From: Planctomycetia bacterium
GTDB taxonomy: Bacteria; Planctomycetota; Phycisphaerae; Phycisphaerales; SM1A02
NCBI GenBank assembly: GCA_005790565.1
Contig: SXUJ01000128.1
Coordinates: forward strand, 1 to 45,982
Direction of reading: 5' to 3'
Length of the DNA: 45,982 bases
A program made the translations under genes and the position numbers. The notes below the pieces were generated by a model. That model was not told the origin of the DNA, ran no database searches, and was given only the letters and a program-made list of their open reading frames with translations. Positions 17,943 through 24,466 of the stretch are shown piece after piece. Numbering within the stretch: the stretch's first letter is position 1; each line of letters opens with the position of its first letter.

Positions 17943-18827
17943 GTGACCGACTCCGCTTCATTTCACGCGCATAGCACTCCGACGATCTCGAATCGTCCGT
18001 TGATCGCGATCGTTCTTGCCGCTGGCAAGGGCACGCGAATGCAAAGCGACCTCCCAAAGGTGATGCACCCTGTCGCGGGTCGACCGATGGTCCGTTGGGT
18101 CGTCGACGCCGCTCGCGCCATCGGTTGCGAGCGCATCGTGCTCGTGGTTGGCTACGGCGCGTCGGTGCTTGAAGCGGAGTTCGCGAACGATCGCGATGTG
18201 GAATTCGCAACGCAATCCCAACAACTCGGCACTGGGCACGCGGTCTCGATGACGAAGGCGCTGTTGGAATCGTCTGCGGAGGGACGGGATTTCTTCGTGC
18301 TCTGCGGCGATGGCCCACTGCTTCGCAGCGCGACGCTCCAGGCGTTGCTTTCGGCACATCGCACGCACGCAGCCTCTGCGACGCTCGCGACGAGCGTGAT
18401 CGAAGCACCTCACGGTTACGGACGCATCGTGCGAAACGCTCAAGGGGCGTTCTCTCGCATCGTCGAGCAGAAGGATGCGAGTGCGCGCGAATGCGAGATT
18501 CGCGAAATCAATCCGAGTTACTACTGCGTGCGCGGCGAAGAGTTGTTTGCGACCCTCGCGCAGATCGGCAACGACAACCGCAGCGGCGAGTACTACTTCA
18601 CCGACCTCTTTGGCCTTCTCGCAAGCCAAGGTCACACCGTCCATGCCGTCGCGGCCGTGCCTTCGGAGGATGTGTTGTCCATCAACGATCCCGCGCAGCT
18701 CGCAACGGTCGACGCGATCTTGCGAAATCGAACCGCAACTTCTCCGCAAGCGAGGACTGCCCCTTCGTGCTGCGGGACTTCCTCAACACCACCCACCGCA
18801 CAACCCTCACAGGGAATCTCCACATGA
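17943..18827 (+). CDS. glmU: GlmU-like N-acetylglucosamine-1-phosphate uridylyltransferase (single domain)
   Basis: This 294-residue protein matches the N-terminal uridylyltransferase domain of GlmU, which makes UDP-GlcNAc for peptidoglycan and LPS. The nucleotide-binding loop LAAGKGTRM with SDLPKVMHPVAG, the QLGTGHAV segment, LCGDGPLL, GYGRIVR and GEYYFTDLF are all present. Bifunctional GlmU is about 450 residues; the left-handed beta-helix acetyltransferase half is missing, and the last 30 residues are Ser/Thr/Pro-rich. Acetylation of GlcN-1-P must come from another gene. The start is GTG behind a pyrimidine-rich tract with no Shine-Dalgarno sequence. The stop overlaps the prs start by 4 bases (ATGA). 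The order glmU-prs-rplY-pth is conserved in many bacteria. Confidence 0.88.
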   Translation: MTDSASFHAHSTPTISNRPLIAIVLAAGKGTRMQSDLPKVMHPVAGRPMVRWVVDAARAIGCERIVLVVGYGASVLEAEFANDRDVEFATQSQQLGTGHAVSMTKALLESSAEGRDFFVLCGDGPLLRSATLQALLSAHRTHAASATLATSVIEAPHGYGRIVRNAQGAFSRIVEQKDASARECEIREINPSYYCVRGEELFATLAQIGNDNRSGEYYFTDLFGLLASQGHTVHAVAAVPSEDVLSINDPAQLATVDAILRNRTATSPQARTAPSCCGTSSTPPTAQPSQGIST

Positions 18828-19807
18828 GCGCCTCCGACCGCGACACATTGAAGATCTTCGCTGGCACCGCATCGCGCGAACTTGCGCTCAAGACCTGCGC
18901 GCATCTCGCGCTGCCGTTAGGCGAAGGGCAAACCCTTCGATTCCCCGACGGCGAAACGCTCGTCAAAGTCGACGAAGATGTTCGTGGGCGCGACTGCTAT
19001 GTGATGCTCTCGACCTGCGAGCCGGTCAACGACAACCTGATGGAGTTGCTCATTTGGATCGACTGCCTGCGGCGCGCGAGTGCCAAGCGGATCACCGCCG
19101 TGATGCCCTACTTCGGATACGCCAGGCAGGATCGCAAGGATGAGGGTCGCGTCCCAATCACTGCCAAGCTCGTCGCCAACCTCATCACGCAGTCCGGCGC
19201 GGATCGCGTGCTCTGCCTCGATCTTCATGCCGCGCAAATCCAAGGGTTTTTCGACATCCCGGTGGATCACATGAGCGCGGCGCCTGTGCTCGCCGACTAC
19301 TTCCTCTCGCGGCGCAGCACGCTTGGCGAGATCGTGGTGGTGAGCCCTGATGTTGGCAATGTCAAGGTCGCCAACATGTACGCCAATGTGTTGCAGTGCG
19401 ACCTCGCGATCATCGACAAGCGACGACAATCGGGCTCGCAGGTGGTCATGAAGAATCTCATCGGCGAGGTCGAAGGACGCACCGTTCTGATGTTCGACGA
19501 CATGATCTCGACCGCAGGTACGGTGTGCGAAGCGGCCAAGCTCGTCATGGAGAAGGGCGCGAAGGATGTCATCGCGGCCTGCACGCACCCCGTCTTCGTC
19601 GGGCTCGCCATGGAACGACTTCGCGAGAGCCTCATCAGTCGAGTCGTGACAACCGACACGATTCCGGGGGGCACGCGAACGAAACCGATCGCCGACAAGC
19701 TCGAAGTCCTCTCCGTCGCCGTCCTCATCGGCGAGGCAATCCACCGCATTCATCACGATCAGTCCATTTCCGCGCTCTTCCGTGGAGGCGTTGCCATCAA
19801 GCGTTGA
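18824..19807 (+). CDS. prs: Ribose-phosphate pyrophosphokinase (PRPP synthase)
   Basis: Prs makes PRPP from ribose-5-phosphate and ATP for purine, pyrimidine, His, Trp and NAD synthesis. The 327-residue product has normal length. Key segments are RFPDGETLVKVDEDVRG, the ATP-binding PYFGYARQDRKDEGR, the metal-binding LCLDLHAAQIQGFFDIPVDH, and the PRPP loop MFDDMISTAGTV. The flexible-loop region reads SPDVGNVKVANMYA, a variant of the more usual SPDxGGVxRA. I chose the ATG at 18824 because homologues begin with the LKIFAGTASREL strand and because it overlaps the glmU stop, indicating translational coupling. A frame open further upstream is a shadow of glmU. Confidence 0.96.
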   Translation: MSASDRDTLKIFAGTASRELALKTCAHLALPLGEGQTLRFPDGETLVKVDEDVRGRDCYVMLSTCEPVNDNLMELLIWIDCLRRASAKRITAVMPYFGYARQDRKDEGRVPITAKLVANLITQSGADRVLCLDLHAAQIQGFFDIPVDHMSAAPVLADYFLSRRSTLGEIVVVSPDVGNVKVANMYANVLQCDLAIIDKRRQSGSQVVMKNLIGEVEGRTVLMFDDMISTAGTVCEAAKLVMEKGAKDVIAACTHPVFVGLAMERLRESLISRVVTTDTIPGGTRTKPIADKLEVLSVAVLIGEAIHRIHHDQSISALFRGGVAIKR

Positions 19808-19880
19808 TGGCGAACTCGATCGAAAGCGCTTCATTACCAAGCTCATACAAGTTCGCAACTCATTTAGGAGGTCTCCAGTC

Positions 19881-20555
19881 ATGGCCAAAGAAGTTCCAGT
19901 TCTCAAGGCGGTCCCCCGCGATCGCATCGGGAGTCGTTACGCAAAGCGACTCCGCACCGCAGGTCGCCTTCCTGCCGTCGTCTATGGGCACGGCTCGCAA
20001 CCCATGTCCGTCTCGCTCTGCGAGCACGAAACACTGTTGCACTTGAAGAAGGGTGAAAAGGTGTTCACGATTGACATCGAGGGCCAGTCCGCCGAGACCT
20101 GTCTCGTGAAGGACCTGCAATTCGGTTACCTCGGTGACAATGTGATCCATGTCGATCTCACCCGCGTCAATCTTGACGAAGTCGTGACGGCGCGTATTCA
20201 CCTTGAGTTCGCAGGATCGCCCGAAGGGGCAAAGAAGGCTGGCACGATCGTCGTGCATATGACCTCGGAAATCGTGATCCGCTGCAAAGTGCGCGATATC
20301 CCCGAGCACATCCGCGTCGATGTTTCCTCGATGGGCGATGTGCTCACCGTCGGACAGATCAAGCTTCCTGCGGGCATCGAAGCAGTCACGCCAGCATCCA
20401 CAATGCTCGTGCAACTGCAAACCATGGCCGAAGAAGTCGTTGCTGAGGCGGCCACCGCAGCCACTGCGACTGCGCCGGAAGTCCTCACCGCCAAGAAGGA
20501 TGACGACGCCGCGGGCAAGGATGCGAAGGCACCTGCTGGCGACAAGAAGAAGTAA
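19881..20555 (+). CDS. rplY: 50S ribosomal protein L25, general stress (CTC) form
   Basis: L25/CTC binds 5S rRNA in the large subunit. The 224-residue product is the two-domain CTC form. The 5S-binding beta-barrel spans about 1-95 (GSRYAKRLRTAGRLPAVVYG) and the TL5-like C-terminal domain about 96-185 (VIHVDLTRVNLDE, IRVDVSSMGDVLTV). Beyond that is an Ala/Lys/Asp-rich tail of about 40 residues ending in DKKK, which looks disordered. The ATG at 19881 follows a strong AGGAGGT ribosome-binding site. Upstream codons in frame are open but lie partly in prs. The gene follows prs by 73 bases and precedes pth by 50 in the usual prs-ctc-pth order. Confidence 0.95.
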   Translation: MAKEVPVLKAVPRDRIGSRYAKRLRTAGRLPAVVYGHGSQPMSVSLCEHETLLHLKKGEKVFTIDIEGQSAETCLVKDLQFGYLGDNVIHVDLTRVNLDEVVTARIHLEFAGSPEGAKKAGTIVVHMTSEIVIRCKVRDIPEHIRVDVSSMGDVLTVGQIKLPAGIEAVTPASTMLVQLQTMAEEVVAEAATAATATAPEVLTAKKDDDAAGKDAKAPAGDKKK

Positions 20556-20605
20556 ATCAGTTTGAAAGCACTGCGAAATCAACACGCATCTGGCGTGAGA
20601 GAACC

Positions 20606-21217
20606 ATGAAACTCGTTGTTGGACTAGGCAATCCCGGACCTCAGTACTTGCGAACGCGACACAATGTCGGGTTCGACGCTGTGGATCGGATTGCTCGGCG
20701 ACTGGTGCCCCCCACCGCGAGTGTGCCGAAGGGTCGATTCGGAGGACTCCTCCTCGAAGCCGACTTCTGCGGCGAAAAGGTGCTGCTGCTCAAGCCGCTC
20801 ACCTTCATGAATCTCACAGGCCAATCCGTTGTTGAAGCCACACGCTTCTTCAAACTTGACGCACAAACGCAACTGTTCGTGCTTGTGGATGACATCGCGC
20901 TTCCGTGCGGATCCATTCGGATTCGCGGGGAAGGCGGCGCTGGCGGCCACAACGGACTGTCGGACATCGAGTCCAAGCTCGGAACCGCGAGATACGCCCG
21001 ATGCAGAATTGGCATCGACGCGCCTGGTCGCATTCCGCAGGCGGACTATGTCCTCGGCAGGTTCGCCGAGCACCAACTCGCGCCCGTTGACGAGGCCATT
21101 GACGCCTCGGTCGACGCGACGCTGTGCTGGCTGCAATCGGGCCTTTCAGAAGCAATGAACCGTTTCAACCGCCGCAGCGCCGACGAGACGCCGCGGAGCG
21201 CAGAACTCAATTCCTAA
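20606..21217 (+). CDS. pth: Peptidyl-tRNA hydrolase
   Basis: Pth releases peptides from peptidyl-tRNAs dropped by ribosomes, recycling the tRNA. The 203-residue protein has normal length and all signatures: GLGNPGPQYLRTRHNVGFDA (residues 6-25, with Asn, Tyr and the catalytic His in RHNVGFD), KPLTFMNLTGQSV, VDDIALPCGSIRIR with the conserved Asp, and GGHNGLSDIESKLGT. It sits between rplY and rpsF on the same strand with short gaps, so it should be part of the glmU-prs-rplY-pth-rpsF transcription unit. Confidence 0.96.
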   Translation: MKLVVGLGNPGPQYLRTRHNVGFDAVDRIARRLVPPTASVPKGRFGGLLLEADFCGEKVLLLKPLTFMNLTGQSVVEATRFFKLDAQTQLFVLVDDIALPCGSIRIRGEGGAGGHNGLSDIESKLGTARYARCRIGIDAPGRIPQADYVLGRFAEHQLAPVDEAIDASVDATLCWLQSGLSEAMNRFNRRSADETPRSAELNS

Positions 21218-21244
21218 ACGCGAAAGAAAGCGAGATAGAAACCT

Positions 21245-21697
21245 ATGTCCGAAACTCGAATCTGCACCTATGAGGGACTCTTCCTCTTCCCGCAGGCGGC
21301 AACCGCTGACCTGCAATCCGCCCTCGACCATGTGTCGGAGATCCTCCACCGCGCCCATGCGGAAGTGATCAGCATGTCCAAGTGGGACGAGCGCAAGCTC
21401 GCCTACGACATCGATGGAAACAAGCGCGGCGTCTACTTCCTCGCGTACTTCAAGTGCGACACGAAGAATGTCATCTCGATCGAACGCGATACGCGCCTGT
21501 CGGAGCGCATGCTCCGAGCACTCGTCACCCGCGCGGATCATGTGCTTCCTGAAGAAATGGCTGCGAACGAAGGCCGGCAGCAGCTCGCCGACGAAATCGT
21601 CCTTCGCGGTACGGAAGCCGCGGCCGCAGCGTCTGCTGCGGCGGCAGCAGCAGCGGCGACTGCGGCAGGCGCGCCTGCAGCCAGCGTCGATGCGTGA
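21245..21697 (+). CDS. rpsF: 30S ribosomal protein S6
   Basis: S6 is a primary-binding partner of S18 on the platform of the small subunit. The 150-residue product has the ferredoxin-like S6 fold in the first 105 residues (YEGLFLFPQAA, DERKLAYDIDGNKRGVYFLA, LSERMLRALVTR). An unusual low-complexity tail of about 45 residues, almost all Ala, follows. Normally ssb and rpsR follow rpsF on the same strand. Here neither does: ssb is inverted 437 bases away and rpsR is not in the window. A strong terminator lies at 21856-21891. Confidence 0.95.
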   Translation: MSETRICTYEGLFLFPQAATADLQSALDHVSEILHRAHAEVISMSKWDERKLAYDIDGNKRGVYFLAYFKCDTKNVISIERDTRLSERMLRALVTRADHVLPEEMAANEGRQQLADEIVLRGTEAAAAASAAAAAAAATAAGAPAASVDA

Positions 21698-21855
21698 ATT
21701 CGTCTGTCACTTCGCAGGCAGGCAGTAGACGAGAGAGGCACTCTCTCGAGTGCTGCTCGCCCTCACGCGGACGGCCACTCGCAACGGCGGGAGTTCGTGC
21801 GAAGAGGCAACAATTCCTGCGTACCGTCGAAGGCACGCATAGTGAAGTCATCCCA
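21698..21855. other. rpsF 3' untranslated stretch, no gene seen
   Basis: Together with 21892-22134 this is the gene-free gap between rpsF and the end of ssb. Short hairpins such as GAGAG-AGGCA-CTCTC occur. I see no reading frame resembling S18, the protein that usually lies in this neighbourhood. In 21985-22035 the word CTGCTGC occurs four times with irregular spacing, which I cannot interpret. Confidence 0.5.
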
Positions 21856-21891
21856 CCCTGCTCGCGGTCACTCGACCGCGGGCAGGGTTTT
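21856..21891 (+). terminator. Rho-independent terminator after rpsF
   Basis: CCCTGC, T, CGCGGTC (21856-21869), loop ACTC, then GACCGCG, G, GCAGGG (21874-21887) form a 14-pair stem with one T-G pair, followed by TTTT CC TTT. It ends the plus-strand unit that includes rpsF, 158 bases after the stop codon. Confidence 0.85.
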
Positions 21892-22134
21892 CCTTTGTTG
21901 AACGCTCAAGACATTCACGCCAAGCCTCAAGTCGCCAGCTTGAACGCGCGTGGTCGACTCCGCGGCGTTGATGCTGCAAGATCACTGCTGCAACATCGCC
22001 TCTGACAGATTGACCCTGCTGCATGGATCCTGCTGCGTTCCGCCTCCGCATGCGACCACGCGTCGAGCCTAGAGCACAAACACACCACCGCGCCACGTGC
22101 GCTGAAGTGACGCTCGATCTGCGTGCGTTCTGCG

Positions 22135-22623
22135 TTAGAACGGAATGTCTTCTTCGCTGATCCCGCGATGATTTCCTTGTTGAGCGCCGCCCTGACTTGA
22201 GGCGCGGCCGCCCCCGGAGTTACCTCCAGCATGGGCAGGCGCGTAAGAGCCTTCCCCGCGCGAGGACTCACCACCGCCACCGTTCGCTCCACCGCGGGAG
22301 TCGATGAACTGGAACTCTTCGACAACAACGCGCATCTTCGATCGCTTCTGCCCATCCTTGTCTTCCCAAGAATCGAGCTTGAGCCGACCTTCAACATAGA
22401 GCGGTCGACCTTTGGAGACATACTTCGCGATGATCTCGCCAGTCTTTCCCCACGCTTCACAGTCCACAAAGGTTGTCTCTTCACGATCTTCGCCGTCCTT
22501 TGTGCGGAACTTGCGATTGATCGCCAGGCTAAACGACGCGACGGCTTGATTCCCAGCGGTCGTCTTGGTTTCGACATCACGGGTGAGATTTCCCATGAGC
22601 ATGACTTTGTTCAGATTCGGCAT
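22135..22623 (-). CDS. ssb: Single-stranded DNA-binding protein
   Basis: SSB coats single-stranded DNA during replication and repair. The 162-residue protein has the OB fold in residues 1-110 (NKVMLMGNLTRDVE, FSLAINRKF, FVDCEAWGKTGEIIAKYVSK, GRPLYVEGRLKLDSWED). A Gly/Ser-rich linker follows, then the acidic tip EEDIPF that recruits partner proteins. The ATG at 22623 is preceded by AAGGAG at 8 bases and matches the usual N-terminus MPNLNK. Unlike the common rpsF-ssb-rpsR-rplI operon, it is transcribed opposite to both rpsF and rplI. It faces rplI across 500 bases. Confidence 0.96.
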   Translation of the reverse strand: MPNLNKVMLMGNLTRDVETKTTAGNQAVASFSLAINRKFRTKDGEDREETTFVDCEAWGKTGEIIAKYVSKGRPLYVEGRLKLDSWEDKDGQKRSKMRVVVEEFQFIDSRGGANGGGGESSRGEGSYAPAHAGGNSGGGRASSQGGAQQGNHRGISEEDIPF

Positions 22624-22724
22624 GTTGCTTGTCTCCTTGACTTTCTGCAGTCCTTCAGCGATGCGCAAGAGCGCGTGCTCGTCGGGGGGCGGTTTTATCA
22701 GTTTCCCACATCACGCAGTGTCCG

Positions 22725-22754
22725 TGCGGAATTGCACCCGACAGCAATTCCGCA
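22725..22754. repeat. Perfect 11-bp inverted repeat in the ssb leader
   Basis: TGCGGAATTGC (22725-22735) and GCAATTCCGCA (22744-22754) are exact complements around the loop ACCCGACA. Neither side is followed by a T-run, so it is not an intrinsic terminator. It could be an operator for a dimeric regulator or an RNA hairpin in the ssb leader. Confidence 0.7.
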
Positions 22755-23019
22755 GGCGGATCGTTGATTGGTCCCTGAATCGAATTCCAAGCTCCTGCTG
22801 AGAGTCGCCCAAAGCCCGAATCAACGCGCTGCGTCACACCACTCCAAGGGCGTGAAGTCGCAGCATAGCGATGTTCGGCTTTCGTTCGGTATCTGCCGCC
22901 CGAAATTCTCGAAAAATCTGTAATCTCTGGTGCTCCTGACATCCGCAAAGGCCACCCACCGACTCTCGAGCCCCCAAGTTCATAGCCGTACCGGACTTCG
23001 GACTTTTGTTGCGGGCGAA

Positions 23020-23049
23020 TTGCTTCGAACCGTCTTCATGGGGTAGAGT
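23020..23049 (+). promoter_or_regulatory. Possible rplI promoter
   Basis: TTGCTT (23020-23025) and TAGAGT (23044-23049), 18 bases apart, resemble a sigma-70-type promoter. They lie about 75 bases upstream of the rplI start. Weak consensus match; inference only. Confidence 0.3.
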
Positions 23050-23123
23050 GTTCGGCTCGCAAATCGCTGAGGCGACACACCAATTCTGGTGCTTTCGCTT
23101 CTAACTGCAAAGGACAGCGACCT

Positions 23124-23741
23124 ATGGCACGACCAATCGAACTTCTCCTCCTCCGTACGATCGAAAACCTCGGCATCGTGGGAGACATCGTCAAAGTCCG
23201 CGCGGGATTCGCGCGCAACTATCTCCTCCCGCACGGCATCGCAGAGAGTCCTTCACCCGAGAAGGTCGAAGCGCTCAAAGAAGCTCGCGCGAAGGCGCAG
23301 GCAGGGCTCGCCGCGCAACGCGCAACTCGCGAAGCAACCATCGCAAAGCTCGAAGGCTACACACTCAAGCTCATCCGAAGTTGCAATGATCAAGGGCTCC
23401 TCTATGGATCCACGACGCAGCGCGACATTTCAGATGCGCTCGTTGCCGTCGGATTTCCAGTGGATATGCGCGCGGTTCGCCTCGCGGCACCCTTCCGCCG
23501 CATCGGTGGCTACCACTGCACCATTCAGTTCGATCGCGATCTAAAGGCCGACATCAACATCGAGGTCGTTCCCGATCGCCAACTCGAGTCGCTCATGCGC
23601 GCTCAGGATGCCGACGCCGCAGCGATCGCCGCCGCGGAAGAAGAAGCCAAGGCCGCGAAGTCCGAGGATGCCGCAGACGGCGATGCCAGCAAGAAGGCCG
23701 GCAAGCCCAAGAAGGGAAAGAAGGCCGCGGCGACCGCGTGA
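23124..23741 (+). CDS. rplI: 50S ribosomal protein L9
   Basis: L9 sits at the base of the L1 stalk and affects reading-frame maintenance. The N-terminal domain is clear (LLLRTIENLGIVGDIVKV, RAGFARNYLLPHGIAESPS), followed by the long connecting helix (about 45-80) and the C-terminal domain ending near residue 150 (INIEVVPD). The protein is 205 residues rather than about 150. The extra roughly 50 residues are Ala/Glu/Lys-rich (KKAGKPKKGKKAAATA at the end) and probably disordered. AAAGGA precedes the ATG. A hairpin terminator follows at 23805. Confidence 0.95.
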   Translation: MARPIELLLLRTIENLGIVGDIVKVRAGFARNYLLPHGIAESPSPEKVEALKEARAKAQAGLAAQRATREATIAKLEGYTLKLIRSCNDQGLLYGSTTQRDISDALVAVGFPVDMRAVRLAAPFRRIGGYHCTIQFDRDLKADINIEVVPDRQLESLMRAQDADAAAIAAAEEEAKAAKSEDAADGDASKKAGKPKKGKKAAATA

Positions 23742-23804
23742 TCTCACGCGTCCCCTCGCGGTGCTCGCAGCGCGCCTCTCGAAAGCCACCGTGTTCAACA
23801 CAAG

Positions 23805-23833
23805 CAGCGGCAGTCGCAAGACTGCCGCTGTTT
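23805..23833 (+). terminator. Rho-independent terminator after rplI
   Basis: CAGCGGCAGTC (23805-23815), tetraloop GCAA (GNRA type), and GACTGCCGCTG (23820-23830) form a perfect 11-pair stem followed by TTTCGTTC. The T-tract is short but position and stem make a terminator likely. It also separates rplI from the convergent gene ending at 23874. Confidence 0.75.
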
Positions 23834-23873
23834 CGTTCTACACATTGGGTTTAGCCGCCGAGGCGCTCATGCA

Positions 23874-24251
23874 TCACGCGCGCGACGGACGCTCGATGAA
23901 TTCCACTTCGAGATATCGCGCGACATAGTCGAGAATGCTCGAGCACTCGGGAACATCTGGGTTGCTTGTCGGACCAAGCGGTTCGAATCGCATGCCCTTG
24001 AATCGCGCAATCGCATCCCCTAACCCAAGTCCATGCTGCAGACACAGGCTAAACGCTCGGCAAAACCCTTGAATCAAGCCCGAAAGCGTCGAGCCTTCCT
24101 TCGACATCTTGATGAAGATCTCGCCCGGCCTTCCGTCAGGAAACAGTCCAATCGTGAGGTATCCCTCATGACCGCCAATCGCAAACTTGTGCGTGACTGA
24201 ACTGCGAGTTTCCGGGAGAACTTCGCGTCGTGGGAAAGTCGTAGCGTTCAT
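23874..24251 (-). CDS. Stand-alone TSCPD domain (NrdJ C-terminal module)
   Basis: This 125-residue protein corresponds to the extreme C-terminal domain of the adenosylcobalamin-dependent class II ribonucleotide reductase NrdJ. Matching segments are THKFAIGGHEGYLTIGLFPD, GRPGEIFIKMSKEGSTLSGL, LQHGLGL, RFEPLGPTSNPDV and SSILDYVARYLEVEF. In NrdJ this domain follows the barrel and is named TSCPD after its motif, which is absent here. Pseudomonas has a comparable split (NrdJa/NrdJb), but no catalytic NrdJ gene is in this window. I chose the ATG at 24251, which has AAGGA 8 bases upstream; an ATG at 24260 is the alternative, and the frame stays open to 24452. Its role may be as a subunit or regulator of a reductase encoded elsewhere. 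Confidence 0.8.
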   Translation of the reverse strand: MNATTFPRREVLPETRSSVTHKFAIGGHEGYLTIGLFPDGRPGEIFIKMSKEGSTLSGLIQGFCRAFSLCLQHGLGLGDAIARFKGMRFEPLGPTSNPDVPECSSILDYVARYLEVEFIERPSRA

Positions 24252-24466
24252 GTCGTCCATCCTTGCACTTCGATTCTTACACTTCGACACCTGCACATCG
24301 ATCTTGAAACCACAATGCTGCGCGGCGGAAAAGTCTTCGACTCCTGCACCGCGCGGAAGACTTCGAATGTATCGGATATGTCGCGCCTCGCGAATGACTT
24401 CCTCTGAATCCGGAGTGGCCAAAAAGGATCTTCGGCGGATTGGGATTGGCACGAAGTCGGTATGAC

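Larger units (their letters stand above)
22624..23123. other. 500-base divergent regulatory region between ssb and rplI
   Basis: No convincing gene is present. A perfect 11-base inverted repeat with an 8-base loop lies at 22725-22754, about 100 bases upstream of ssb. A promoter-like pair for rplI lies at 23020-23049. A 97-codon minus-strand frame (22655-22948) ends inside the ssb leader and looks non-coding, being rich in Arg, Ser and Ala with no recognisable motif. Confidence 0.5.

Noticed and set aside
22725-22754. Intrinsic terminator at the ssb-leader palindrome
   Set aside because: No T-run follows on either strand.
22990-23040. tRNA-like GGTTCGAAGC on the minus strand
   Set aside because: The flanking bases do not form T-arm, anticodon or acceptor stems.
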